This document shows positions 1 to 11,395 of a stretch of DNA of 64,000 bases, one piece after another. Position 1 is the first letter of the stretch. Each line of letters opens with the position of its first letter. Made by a program: the position numbers and the translations under genes. The notes below the pieces were generated by a model. That model had not been told where the DNA came from. It worked only from the letters and a program-made list of their open reading frames with translations, and made no database searches. The stretch spans positions 8,328,501 to 8,392,500 of the forward strand of contig CM028884.1 of NCBI GenBank assembly GCA_016801885.1, read 5' to 3'. This DNA comes from Toxotes chatareus (Eukaryota; Chordata; Actinopteri; Toxotidae).

Positions 1-600
1 TATTTTCCTCCAAAGGATCAGAAATCCTAAGCTCTCAATAACACTACCACAAAGGAATAGTGTATGGATCACTGTCACATACAGTCCTGCAACTAATAAT
101 GATGGAAAAACATTTAAATATGAGGGGTCTTTCCCTTCCATTCACTTCCTCTTGCCTTATTTTTAAAAACTCTCTACATCTTGTGGAAATGTATCACTAC
201 TTCAAACTACTGAGAAAAGTTGAGCTATCTGGTCTTTAGTTGCAATCAAGAAAAGCCAGCCAAGTATGTCTCCACGTCTAACTCAGCATGATAATGCACT
301 AACTCTGTTGCCAGTTCAATGAATCCAGACACTGGCTGCCTGAGTTTCCTCCCGCTAAGAAGGGAGAATAGATTACCAATAGCTCAGGCAGGGAGGCAAA
401 CAAACATACAAATAAGCTGCACTCAGTCGGAGAACGCCTAGCAATTAAAGCAAAATGCCTGTGATGCCCACCAGATAGGAAATGTGTGGGACATGAACCA
501 AATGTGCAGAGCAGACCTGCCAACTGGCCCACATTGAACGGAAGAGCTCCAGGGCAGGCTGTCAGACATGTAGGAAACATTATGCAAGAAAGCAAACTTA
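1..600. other. Non-coding spacer, no feature seen
   Basis: AT-rich sequence with no repeat, RNA gene or convincing open frame. The minus-strand open frame over 299-595 has no recognisable domain. Confidence 0.6.
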
Positions 601-920
601 AAATCTTGAATTAGTTAAATCAGAAACAAAGGATGTTGTGAAGGTCTTAATGAAATTATTATAGAAACTCATATAATCAGATGAATCTATGGATAATAGC
701 TGGACGCAGTATTAGCTATGCTCTGAGTGGGGGAACTATCAAAAGCAAAGGAAAACCAAGACACCCACGTTTCTCTCTGGCTAGTGTAAAACACCACCTG
801 ATTGATGCCCTGAAACAAAGTTCGCCAGCTAATGGATGCTGTGTGGTGATCTAACCGAATCTGGGAAGTATTTGAAGTTGAGCTTGATAATCTCTGCAAT
901 CTCAAAGGGATATCCTGGCG
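600..920. promoter_or_regulatory. CNE-like block with a PBX-HOX type site
   Basis: The block mixes balanced composition with short motifs. A TGATTGAT (PBX-HOX type) lies at 799-806, a TAATGG follows near 830, and ATAATCAGATGAAT lies near 672. No repeat or reading frame explains it. A regulatory role is inferred from motif content only. Confidence 0.3.
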
Positions 921-1460
921 ACTAATTTTTTAGAATCAACACTAATATGAATAATATGCGTGAGAGGCCCAGGGCCATTGGCTGCTTTGCTCTGAACATT
1001 GTGTGCAGAGCAACAGTGGGCGGAACGCCCACACAAACGCATGCACAAACACACATGCAGGTGTGTGGTTAAGAAAAATAGAGCTATTTGCTTATGCTGC
1101 TGATATTTACCAGAGCTGGGGTGACTGGATGAGGGGTGAGGGTGAGCAGTGGAGGAAAAAGAAGCAAAAGAATTGAACATTTGAATCTTGAAATTCTGAA
1201 TTCAGTGTCTACACATGCACATGTGCAGTAAGCGCTTGGATGTGAAAGCGCTGTAATAGGGCCCATGTTCTGTGTGTTTGCTGTTGTGTGTTTTTTGTGT
1301 TTGTGCATGGACATATACGACTATAAGTGTAGTCCCAAAGGAGGGGATGGAGAGGTGGACAGGGGAAGTGGGTGAGAGGAGGGGGAGGCAGGGAGCAGAG
1401 GCAATCATGGATTATTGTCACTGACAGGGCTGCACCTTGATGGGCTAGGCGCTGCATTGT
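921..1460. other. Spacer with CA/TG-rich and purine-rich patches
   Basis: Imperfect ACACA/GCATG patches lie at about 1028-1065 and TG-rich sequence at 1268-1305. A GA/GGGGA-rich purine stretch lies at 1340-1400. Open frames in three registers across this region are by-products of the simple sequence. Confidence 0.55.
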
Positions 1461-1790
1461 TTGTCACCTAACCAACCTCAATCAATCAATCATCTCCCTC
1501 AGCCCGCATCACCGATCAATCAGCTCGGCGCTACGCCCACAGAGGGCCCTTCTTTGCCTTGCTGCCTGGCTCGGGTTGCACCAGCCAATCAAGTGTCACA
1601 GCACCAAGTAAGACCCATATCAGAGCACTTAGGACAGAACTCAATATTCACAGAGTGACTGATGAATTTTAATGTGCTCCTGCTGAAAACTAATTTTAGG
1701 GAATGTTTTATATTCATGTAATTTTTTAAATGAATAGTGAGGAGCCAGGTGGACGACAGAAGGTAATTATCCATACTGATGTGTAGTGAT
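1461..1790. promoter_or_regulatory. CNE-like block with clustered PBX-HOX sites
   Basis: Overlapping ATCAATCA sites at 1481-1488 and 1485-1492 are followed by a third at 1515-1522 and a CCAATCAAG at about 1585. A CpG-containing patch lies between (about 1500-1560), and an AGGTAATTATCC lies near 1760. TGATTGAT/ATCAATCA is the known composite PBX-HOX site. Three copies within 42 bp in a non-repetitive context suggest an enhancer, but this is inference. Confidence 0.35.
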
Positions 1791-2370
1791 CAGAATTACA
1801 TTTATCTAACAGTCCTGTTGTAATGTAATGTTTTATGCTTGCCTGCTGTTTGCTAAAACTTTACATGTATTTTCGCATGTAGGATACTTGTCTGTTAACC
1901 CCCCGACGCATGTGCTGCAGCTCTGAGTCTCTGGAAATGCTTAGGAAATGGCTATAAGTCAGATGTGTGATGATTGAAGTTTCACCACACATGCTATTAG
2001 TGAGGGATTAAAAAATAAATAAATTATTTTCTTTCTCAACACATTTAATGAATAACACTTCTCAGAGGTAATTTTTACACAGTGGTTGCTGTATTGGTAA
2101 AAGAGCTGTTATATATTTAATTGTTCTAAAATGTCTGTCAGGATTTAAAAGCTGCTTTATCTACCACAGGCTGCATTTGTATTTTTAACAACACAATTTC
2201 AATGTGAAGTTCAGTAATGCATACAAATAATCCTAAAATCCTGTTTTATAATCCTGAAACACAATAGAATTCAATCGAATTTGAATTCTGTATTCACTCA
2301 TTTAACTTTATGAACTAAGTCTTACTACAGCATGTAATATCATAATTCTATTATAATATACTTTTGTCCA
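1791..2370. other. AT-rich spacer, nothing seen
   Basis: AT-rich with short A/T runs and a self-similar AATTCAATCGAATTTGAATTC patch split around 2268-2288. I see no repeat family or coding signal. Confidence 0.55.
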
Positions 2371-2790
2371 TTAAGGATGTAAATATATTGAATGACCACG
2401 TCCACCAGCTCTTTCTATCGATCTCCTGCATGTTGTGTGGAAGGTGTGTTTCATCCGATGAGGATTGTCTCCCTCCCAGAGCCCCAACTGGGGCTGATGT
2501 TTCTTTTTTCAGCACATTAGGTTGCAGCCTTAGGGGTGCTTTGACCAGTGGATCAATGGCTCTCGCGCTCTTGTCACCATTCATTTGGAGTGAGCGAGCG
2601 CTGGCTCCAGTCCTCGTCTGCCGCTGGCCCTCCTTTCACCTGGCCTCCACTCTCTCCCTGAGCTCCCCTGACAGCTGGCTGCCACAACCAGCAGCAGACA
2701 GACGACAAGTCCTTGGGCTCCACAAATGCATGCACGCCCTGCACAAACACACACATCGCTGTGTCGAGTGGCTGTGATGCATCTGGATGC
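2371..2790. promoter_or_regulatory. GC-richer block with local CpGs
   Basis: Clearly GC-richer than its flanks, with CpG-containing words such as CTCTCGCGCTC near 2560 and GAGCGAGCGCTGG near 2592. The plus-strand open frame over 2364-2777 (137 codons) has a serine/leucine/proline-rich translation with no domain, so I do not call it a gene. It could be a CNE or a small CpG-containing element. Confidence 0.25.
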
Positions 2791-3360
2791 TGACGCCACG
2801 TACCCCCCACTTTTTTTTTCTTCTTCTCACTCACACTCCCCCTTCAACTGTATTCCTACCCCCTTCTATGCGTCTACCCGTCTGTCTCTGCAGCTCTCAC
2901 TCTCTGTCTGGGTTTTTCAGCCTCTTCCTCTGGTCTCTGGAGTCAGGAAGGAGCGGATCATCTAGTTGGAGGGGAACCAGCTGTGGGCCAGAGTGGCTCC
3001 GACGTCAGCTTGCACCCGTGATCCAACATGTAACCACTCCTGCTGCTGCTCCTACACTAGCTGGCTCTAGCATGTTACTCACATCAGGAAACAGAAACCC
3101 AAGCTCACTTAAGAGTGTCAAATAAAAGAGGAAAACATGTTCAGGATTTGTGTCTATTTATAAGTCTTTCAAATATTATATACAAGTAAGTGTAGTTAGA
3201 ATACAAAATTAAGTTTTCAACTTCTGGTATGTGAAGCCAAACCAGATCAAACTGCTTTTACTGCAACATTAAAACTGTTTACTATTCAGGAACAACAAGC
3301 GCTCCTAAATATCCCCACTAGTTATTGTGCCCTTGTGCTACAGAACATATTGCACTGTAT
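2791..3360. other. Pyrimidine-rich stretch then bland spacer
   Basis: From about 2805 to 2945 the plus strand is T/C-rich, with a T run at 2812-2820 and repeated CTCTC/TCTCTG words. After this the sequence is ordinary, with no motif cluster. Overlapping open frames here come from the low-complexity pyrimidine tract. Confidence 0.55.
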
Positions 3361-3810
3361 GTAAAAATGAACAAACATCGGCTGGGCGTCAGCCATCGAC
3401 GAGGAGGCTTGTTTTATCACCTGTACTTTATTACAGTTTGCCATCTGCACGGAGGTATGTTAATAGCTAGCTGCGACTATTTACACATATGAAAAAGTAC
3501 ATCCATCTGCCATGTTCCGCCAGTCTCGCATGAATCAGTCCTGCCTTCCCCAAAGAACAACTGCTGTTTATTCACAAGGTGACAGGCAGCACCAAAGCCT
3601 GGCGACACCTGCACCTTACATCCTGCCGTCTGACATATGTGAACCTCGCACACACATACACAGAGAAACATCTCACATCTCACCTTTCCATGTCACCCCC
3701 TCCCCATAGCCCTCCCTCTCCATCACCATGTTTCTCAAGGTTACAATACGCAATATGTTTTCATGCACCCCCCACCCCCCCACCTTGACATTTGCGTTTG
3801 CCACTTTGTT
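3361..3810. other. Short motif-rich piece followed by CA- and C-rich sequence
   Basis: A small non-repetitive piece at 3380-3475 could be a short CNE. From 3640 the plus strand turns CA-rich and then C-rich, with two C runs of 6 and 7 separated by single A residues at about 3767-3783. Those runs would make the minus strand G-rich. Confidence 0.4.
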
Positions 3811-4550
3811 TTGAGAGGATTCATATGGAAAGGCACTCATGTCAACTGAGCAAGAACCTATCAATTCTAATCAGTCAAAAAGGGATTATGAGGTTAATTA
3901 CTTATATAGTCATTTAGGTTAATGCCCTCGCCAGGACTTGGCTTAACACACTACCAGGTGACAAAGGCTGGCTGGGTACACTGGGCCATTTAAGGCAACC
4001 GCAAGATCCATAGCAATTACCACTTCGCAGAAATACTGTATACACATTCCTTATAAAGTGACAGAGAAATGCCTTGAGGAAAAACTAAGACGCTTTTAAC
4101 AGCAGCAATAATCAAATAATATACGATTATGCATAACCTCCTCGACTCTGCATCAAATTACAGCTTCTTTTTGGGCGTACATATCAGCACATTATATTGG
4201 ATGAATAATAATCTATATAAACTAAATATCAGCGTGCAAACTGAAAAATAAATCTTGATTATGCAAACAGAAACATCCCAGGCTGCAGTGTGTACAAGCC
4301 TCGCATTATGCCATAAGTGTGGGGTAAATCACCCTCTGTGAGAATGTATGGCCCCGCATCACTCAACAATAGCAATAATCTCACTAATCGGTGGTTTCTG
4401 CAGCAACAGCAACACAAACAGGAAGACTTTTTCAGAGGTGACAGGCTGCTAAACAGGCAATAGACAAAGAGGAGAAGTTCGCTGTTTTCCCCAAAAGCTT
4501 CATAACCACAATGCCCTCCAATAATAAGTATTATTACCATGAATATTAGT
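3811..4550. promoter_or_regulatory. CNE-like cluster with homeodomain and POU-like words
   Basis: Dense with homeodomain-type words: GGTTAATTAC near 3892, GCAATTACC near 4013, a TTATGCATAA near 4128, a POU-like TTATGCAAAC near 4258, and a TAATAAT-rich end at 4520-4560. Three sub-blocks (3820-4060, 4080-4210, 4255-4545) may be separate elements. No coding or repeat explanation was found. Confidence 0.38.
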
Positions 4551-4654
4551 ATTGTAAATGTATTTTTACTTTTTTTATTCTCTTTATTTTTGTGCTTTTG
4601 CTGGTTTGATTTTCACAATATGAAACTCTTATTATGGAACAAATCTCAACAGTT

Positions 4655-5045
4655 ACCTAACATGAGAAATACATCATGTCAGGGCAGCAACCAGAGCCAG
4701 GTAGAGTACAGTGTGCAATGTCGGAGGTGAGGGAACATTAAGCATTAATCCCCACCTGACACTAATACTTGATGTATGATTGACCCTGAAGCAGGACACT
4801 GCACATTACAATCTGGGCCATATGGCAAGACATTAGCCCTTCAACCCTCCAGCAGGATAATCTCTCCATTCTGGCAATGCTTTTTCTTCACAGATTTCTT
4901 TGCACAATAATTGCATGACAGTATTAACGTACTGGGACAGATTTAGAACGCCCTGCATCACTGGACAGGGGGCGGGGCTTTTGCAAGAGGAAGTAAGGAA
5001 ACATAATCTGTGATCAAGGAAGGCGTGCAACACATCCTGCACAAG
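4655..5045. promoter_or_regulatory. CNE-like block with Sp/KLF box
   Basis: Balanced, non-repetitive sequence containing AGCATTAATCCCC near 4740, ATGATTGACC near 4777, and a consensus Sp/KLF GC box GGGGGCGGGGC at 4968-4978. An isolated GC box in an otherwise AT-rich desert is unusual. Confidence 0.33.
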
Positions 5046-5380
5046 ACTTTTGGTTATTTTTTAACACAAATATGATATTTAATATTTCTTATTCATACAA
5101 ATGGAAGTTATTACACTGGGGAAATAAGAGTAATAATCTGGAAAATTACATTCTATAATATCTTCTGTGTTTTGCTTGAGGTTGCTTGAGTTCATTTTAA
5201 ATCCTTTTTCCTTTTTTTTATTCTTTAGAGAAGAATTTAGTTGAGCTACAATGCATATTTAGGGATTTAAATATGACAGATTGAGAGGGTGTAAAACCAT
5301 GTCAGCCCTTTCAGCTGAGGTTACCCTGGCAAAGCCACGCAAACTACACTGGTCCCTGTATATCCAGTAAGGCAAGCTGA
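5046..5380. other. AT-rich spacer, nothing seen
   Basis: T- and A-rich sequence with short homopolymers (T8 at about 5211). No motif cluster or repeat family is recognised. Confidence 0.55.
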
Positions 5381-5535
5381 CTGTTGACTGTTTCCTACCC
5401 TCCTCCAGCCTCCCTGATCTGCAGTGGTCCCCAGGCTGACCTTGTCACACACTCATACAGCCACCCCAAAACAACTGTCACCCCCCCCAACAAACAATAC
5501 CCATACACATTTCAGAGCCACCACTCCCCCACAGC

Positions 5536-5590
5536 TCTGCACACCCAAACACACACACCACAAACACACACACCACAAACACATGCATAA
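5536..5590 (+). repeat. CA-based minisatellite, about 15 bp unit
   Basis: Two near-identical units of the form ACACACACCACAA, about 15 bp apart, followed by a partial unit (5548-5585), sit within a wider CA/CCA-rich tract beginning near 5445. The overlapping open frames in this tract encode only Thr/His/Pro-rich low complexity. Confidence 0.75.
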
Positions 5591-5814
5591 ACTCACCACT
5601 ACCATCAAGCTGCCCCCAACCCTGAAACACTAGTCTTCCTGCAGTGGAGAGTGGGTGAAACCTCAGCCCTCTCCTCTCCAACCCCAGCTAGTAATGAACA
5701 AATTCACTGCGCATTACTCTGGACTTGATCTCTAGCAAAATAGTGCTGGAACAAACAATTTGGTTTGTCAACACCTTTCTCTGGATTCCTCCATCAATGT
5801 CAGGGGTCCAAATT

Positions 5815-6310
5815 TAAACGGCAAAGTGCATTTGACTGCAGGACCCTGAGCTGATTAGACTTCCCAGCTCAGCGAATTGCTCCAGACAGGACGGCAGCTC
5901 TGATTGCTAACCCGGCTTGAAAATAGTCTCTGCTGCCCGGGATTAGCATGAATATTTTGATATAGATCGATAAGCAATCTCCACTCCATAAGAAATGCCA
6001 GCCGCCTTCATTTGGCTGATCAAAGGCACATCAGCCGGTGGGCGACAGCTGGCTATTGTTTTTCAGCCAGGGCTCTGTTGAGGGAGTGAATCCATGGGAG
6101 GGATCCACAAGCACGGCTCCACTACTCTTCCCACCTAATCGTGGAAACAATCACTGCTTCACAAGATCCCATCTCCCAGGGATGGACCCACTCAAATGAG
6201 GGAGGCAGAGGGCCCGACCGCAGGGGGACAGAGTTCATTACTGCTGTGGTCTCAAGCCGGTTGGCCACCGGGTGCTGCTGACCCGGAAGTAAAGGCAGGG
6301 TCAGCAATCT
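5815..6310. promoter_or_regulatory. CNE-like block with GGATTA and Cubitus/GATA-like words
   Basis: A long non-repetitive stretch of balanced composition. It contains GCTGATTAGAC near 5852, a K50-homeodomain GGATTA at 5940-5945 followed by GCATGAATATT, an ATCGATAAGC near 5967, and repeated GGCTGATCAAAGG/GACAGCTGG words near 6013-6050. Texture matches a long vertebrate CNE. No open frame of note covers it. Confidence 0.4.
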
Positions 6311-6815
6311 ATCTGTTTATCTTTTCTGCACCTAAACGCATTTCATTGGATTAGACACTAGACTGACCAAGGGGTTGAGGTTGATCACACTTATGGTGGG
6401 CAACAGTGAAGCGAGAGGCATGGAAATCTTTATGAGATCCTTTTAAAATTCCGTGCGAGCTCAAAAGTGGACACGGTAACTAAAAAAATTACACAGGACC
6501 ACACAATGTCCCGTCATCAGTAAGCTTTCATCTGTAATATCACCAGAAACCTGCTGGGCATATACAGCTGCCGTTCTCCACGTAAGTGTCTTTGTCTTGC
6601 AGATCTGTAACAACAGGGGCGGCAGGACTGATCACTCCCTTCACAACACTAACCCCACTGATTTGCCAGACCCCATAAAAGGGCGCAGGTGTGACCCAAG
6701 CATTTAGCAGTTAACTAGTGTGGAGTCAGACCACACGCCACTGACAGACTGGAGGCTCCCACACGGGACCAATATGGGAGGCTGAAAAAAACCAACAGAG
6801 GGAATAGTGTACCAA
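6311..6815. other. Spacer with scattered motif-rich words
   Basis: Contains GGATTAGAC near 6349 and GAGGTTGATCACAC near 6377, but with less density than its neighbours. I see no repeat or coding signal. Confidence 0.4.
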
Positions 6816-6958
6816 TTGTAAATTGCAGGTTTAATTCATTAGGAAGTGTCACTTTATTCCAGGGCAGCCTGAGCAGGCCGATTAAAAAGTGGTAATCAGG
6901 ATTAATTAGGAGAATATATATGTGAGGATTAACAGGCCGATCCCCTGCATGGCCCAGT
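6816..6958. promoter_or_regulatory. CNE-like block with OTX/PITX-type site array
   Basis: GGATTA occurs at 6899-6904 and 6926-6931, TAATCA at 6893-6898, and an overlapping GATTAATTAG directly after the first site. The 9-mer CAGGCCGAT is directly repeated at 6874-6882 and 6933-6941, bracketing the array. GGATTA/TAATCC is the preferred site of K50 homeodomain proteins such as OTX, PITX and GSC. Enhancer function is inferred. Confidence 0.4.
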
Positions 6959-6960
6959 GG

Positions 6961-6980
6961 CTCTCTCTCTCTCTCTCTCT
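6961..6980 (+). repeat. (CT)10 microsatellite
   Basis: Ten uninterrupted CT units are followed by a pyrimidine-rich tail to about 7080. Confidence 0.97.
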
Positions 6981-8860
6981 TCTCTATTCCTCTTTTACCC
7001 TCTCCCTACTGGTGAGAATTCAGCTCTACTGCCCTTATCTCCAATCACCAGTCTCTCCAACTCGCTTTTTCCTCTCTCCCCCTTTATGACAGCTGATTTG
7101 GCAACTTCTCCGGACATGCCTTTGCTTATGCGTTGACACCGTCTGAATACTCCCAGACTTTCTAAGACAAAACTATCATTTGAAGCTTTGCTTGATTCTC
7201 TCAGAAAATGATCTCAAAGAATATATGTTACGAAAAAGCAAGCTGTTAATTGCAACAAGTTTTTCACCACAAAATATTTTGAGAAATCAGTTTCTGCCTC
7301 TGCTTTAAGGCCCTTTTCGTATATATTTTACATGTTTTCTGAAATAAAAAATGCTTTTATGTCCTATTTTTCCTGTTTTCACTTTAACAGGCAGGTGTAA
7401 ATCTGGGTGTATTATGTCTATTTAATCATCAGGTAACAGTATTAATTACCTATTTGTTTATTTATTTATTTACAACATTCAGTAAAATGCACCACTAAAC
7501 CTGCTGCGGGACGAACGCCGGATAGATGCAGAACAGATGCATAATGGGAGACTTTTACACTAACAACCACTTGATGTCATCACAAATTTCACTCAGGCCC
7601 CCTCTGGCCAGATTTATTACTGAAATCTTCCAAACTGCTGGTTTATCACAGTGTTTATATTATTACTTCAACATGTTTCAGTTAACATAACCTTGAATCA
7701 CTGCAGTTCAAGTGCAAGGATGGGCTGTTTTGTTTGCGGCGCAGACCCATCATTGATGTTAGCAGATGATGCATGCCCTGTTCCTTGGCACAAGCTCAGA
7801 CCAAATCTTTCATCCTGCTCAAGTGCGGTCGGGGTGGCCCTTATTTGAGCTTGAATATAAATTCAACAAACGGGCTTCACTCTTATTTTGGTTCAGTGAG
7901 AAATAATATAGCTGGCGGCACACCTCAGAGTTTTTGTTAAATCTACGAGCGGGAGTTTAGATTTGGAATTAGGTTACAAGAGTTTGACTTTCAGGAGGCC
8001 TCCTTTGAGAGCAAACCGGCAGAATATAGACAAGGTCAAAACACACATAAAAAGCGTCAAGTGCTGTCCTACAGACTAGTTCACATTCAAGTCCATTAGA
8101 AATGAAGTGTCACTGCAAGGACTAAAGTGATTAGACCACACAGGATGACCAAAGTTTAAAGTCAAGACCAATCTGTGCACATCTGCAACATTTGTAAGTG
8201 AAATATAAATAACATTAATCTACACTACAATACACAGATGTTACTGTTAACTGAACCTAAATCAGCAAAAGGACTTAGACAGGCACTAAACAAGTCAGGA
8301 AGTGTCTATTGGATGCAATCAACAGGGATACATTATAAGCTGTTTAGATATTTCCTCCTCATCCAATACTTACAAACACAGTTTACTTCACTGTGCAATT
8401 TAATGATTTTTGTGGATCTGAAAACAGGTTTGGGTGAAGCTGAGGACTTAAATAATAGCAGGAGTGGTATTGAACCTCTTCGAAGAAGATCAAATGCAGC
8501 TTTCATTAGTTTAGTACAGCACCAGGGCTCATTGATGACTTGTCAGACAGTCTTCCCTTCAATACGCAGCGAGAGGCTCTAAAAATCATCCTTTTACTGA
8601 GCCCTCTCAGCTGTAAATTCAGCCTGGCTCAATACTGCGCACCCCTCCCCATCTACACCTCCATTATTTCTTACCATGGATTAACCCTATGCTGCTGATC
8701 AAAAGGAAGCTTCTCTGTGTATCTGCTAAGACCTAGACCGGTCCATCCATTAGACACTCATAATGAAATCTTCAACTTATTATTATGGAAAAATCCATTG
8801 TTTGTCCACAGGTACCACATTTAGTGGGAGAGCATGATCTTCCGGAGGATTAAGGAAATG
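6981..8860. other. Spacer with a TTTA tetranucleotide repeat
   Basis: Mostly unremarkable. A short TTTA repeat of about four units lies at 7456-7472. Possible small motif-rich pieces lie at 7490-7560 and 7860-8000. Open frames at 7651-7848 and 8238-8582 have no domain or codon pattern that I recognise. Confidence 0.45.
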
Positions 8861-8864
8861 CTTC

Positions 8865-8930
8865 AGGGGGTTTTGCTGCTCTTCAGGGGGAAGGAGGAAG
8901 GGGGTGCTGGCGGTGGGAAAGGGGAGGGGT
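8865..8930 (+). other. G-rich tract, possible G-quadruplex
   Basis: Five G runs of at least three lie at 8886-8890, 8900-8904, 8915-8917, 8921-8924 and 8926-8929 on the plus strand. Loops vary from 1 to 10 nt, so it is a relaxed rather than canonical quadruplex candidate. Confidence 0.45.
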
Positions 8931-8984
8931 GAGACTGCCTCACAAAATCAGGGGTCTTATGCACCTTTTGTGGGGTGAGACTGT

Positions 8985-9290
8985 TTCCAATTAAGACAGC
9001 ATGAGCCGCACAATATCACATTGTCACGCAGTAAACAGAGCTCTGCTTCCCACAGAAATAGGATTGCATCCCTCTTTAGGGGCTAATGACTGTGTCACTG
9101 TCCTATTTTCCTGCACTGTCTGAACAACTTAATACCGACATAACCTGAGCGAGCATCAAAGCCTGCTGAAGTAGCATGAGACACTGATCATATTTAGACG
9201 CCCTGTTCAAGAGTTGACCTGTGCATGACTACGATCTTTACTCATTCTCGTTGCATTAGCCTGCCCCTGTGTTTGAAGTGTACTTACAGT
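8985..9290. promoter_or_regulatory. CNE-like block
   Basis: Non-repetitive and balanced, with TTCCAATTAAGACAG near 8977, GGGGCTAATGACTG near 9079, ATTTAGACGCCC near 9192 and TCGTTGCATTAGCC near 9248. No coding signal. A regulatory role is inferred. Confidence 0.33.
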
Positions 9291-9436
9291 AAATATGATA
9301 CATACACTAGGGCTAAAAGCTTTACATAAAACTGTCTTCAAAGAGCATATTAACCCATCTTTGTTTACAAGAGACGAGTTGGAGAAAAAGACAATTTGGC
9401 ACAATGGTCGTAAAATGCCGCTCCCCACCTCACTGG

Positions 9437-9460
9437 CACGCACACACACACACACACACA
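9437..9460 (+). repeat. CA microsatellite (about 11 units)
   Basis: CACG is followed by an uninterrupted CA run to 9460. Both strands of this repeat produce spurious Thr/His or Cys/Val-rich open frames. Confidence 0.95.
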
Positions 9461-9489
9461 AAGCAGGACACACTCTGCAGACATAACGC

Positions 9490-11395
9490 AGACACGAGGC
9501 TAAATCACTTGGGACGGGAGCATTTAAGACAGAGTGTCACATTTCTATGTAATAAATAGCAGAGATTGATTTGACCTCCCAGCCGGGTCCTGCAGTTTAC
9601 TCATACACAAGTTAAGAAAAATGGAAGGTCTCACTCTCTGGGGATCCCTTGGAAGGAAATCAGATAGCCTGGTGTGGGTTTAAGGGCTGCAGCGGTCCAG
9701 CAGTGTCAATATGGCCCTGCTATCAGGCGGCCCACCTCTCCACCGGCTCCTACAGCAAGATGAGAGGATCAGAGAGAAGCAAGCCCCAAACATCTCCAGC
9801 TGTTATCTCAGCACTGGCTTCAGAACAGGAAGGAGAAGAAGGTCAAAGGGTTTCTGTTACTGTTTCCCCGCAGACAACAGGCATTTGTTTTGCATTATTC
9901 ACCGACAGTTACCACCAAATCCTCATATTCCAAATATAGCCATTTTTACCACCACTTTCTCTAGAGGGCAACAAGCCCCACATGATCTGTCATCCATTTA
10001 AACAAGCTGACTGAATCCAAATCCAGTGAAAAGAAAGATACGGGCAGTGACTTTATCTGTGAATGTGCCAAAGGTCCATCTTCAACACAACATCTCAGGA
10101 GCTGCCCTAAGGGTGAGGAAATGAGAGCAGATACCAGCAGGTGTAAAGTAAGATCCCTATTTGGAGCACATCACCAGAAGGCAAATGGCTCCTTCCTCTT
10201 CCACAGCACATATCTGCAACCTTAAACAGGGGGCGGTGTCTCTGTAAGCATTTACAGTGACATAAGGGGAGGAAATTGCCTGAGACACAGGGCAAAAATG
10301 TATGTACGTCTGGCACCCAGCTGTGGGCCAACGCTGCTGAAACACACAGTCTGCCACGCTGTATACCACACCACACACCAACAACGTCTGGCTGACTTCA
10401 CACTGTTTTAAGGCACGCACCTGTCCCTCGCATCTCCTGAGAATACTGCGGAGGTCAGATTGAACATAACATCAGAGACACAAGGGAGAAGCGTAACAGA
10501 GAAAACGGTCCACCTCAACAAGAGTGGAAACACACAGAAGCTGTTCCCAGACAGCAACATGTGGTGCCCATAAACCCCACATCCTATTTAAAGTAATTAT
10601 ATTGCTACAGCCACATGAATTATCAATGACGCAACACATAGTGACAACATCTTCAAAATATGTCAGCCACACCAAACAGGAGCTAACAACTCCAGTTTCC
10701 ATTACATGGTTAGCAAGAGCTAAAATTTCAGCTGAGGAATATGAAAGATGAAGTGAGACACTGATGGAGTTATTTACGTTTTTATCTGTCCGCCTGCCAA
10801 ATATCCACTGGACACGGACTCTGTCCACCTCCAGTAGCACTACTTTCACCCCTCAGGCCAAGTAAACATATGTTCATGTCAGCAGGATATGTAAGAAAAT
10901 TTTCAAATCACCCAAAATGCCCAAAATATTAACTTTCTACTATTTGATTCAACAAGAATATAGCCTCATTATATGGGAAACAAGTCAGTGTCTTTCATTG
11001 TGAGGGAAGTTTACACACCGTTGCAGGAAACGCTGGAATGCTGTGAACACATTGGCTGCTATTGACTACCAGCTTGCTTTGCTCTCAGCACTGCAGAACG
11101 GAGGGAAACCAGCCAGTGATGAACGATGGCAGCACAGTCAATGAAAAATCAACTGGGAAGCACAAAGCTCTTAATGCTCAGCCATATTGGCTGCTGACGG
11201 GAGCAAATAACATCAGCATAGCACTTACAGAGACCAATCATACATTTCCACCAGCAACGACACAGGTTCTGGACCGCAATAAATTCCTTCCCCTGATTAA
11301 ACAGTAAATCCTGCATGCCTATCAGGGTCCCATTAAGTGGGGGCCCGCTTTCAAAAACATCATTAATCAAGCGAGAGATATGGCGCGAAATATCA
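9490..11395. other. Spacer, no supported gene
   Basis: Two overlapping plus-strand open frames at 9649-9939 and 9711-10001, and a minus one at 10472-10849 (125 codons), lack domains, signal or family resemblance. Motif-rich patches at 9520-9660 and 11180-11395 could be the edges of CNEs. No repeat family was recognised. Confidence 0.45.

Noticed and set aside
2364..2777. 137-codon plus-strand open frame in GC-richer DNA
   Set aside because: Ser/Leu/Pro-rich without a domain, with competing open frames on the other strand. Better explained by GC content reducing stop codons.
5536..5590. Regular CACA units as a possible CRISPR-like array
   Set aside because: Units are contiguous low-complexity CA with no unique spacers.
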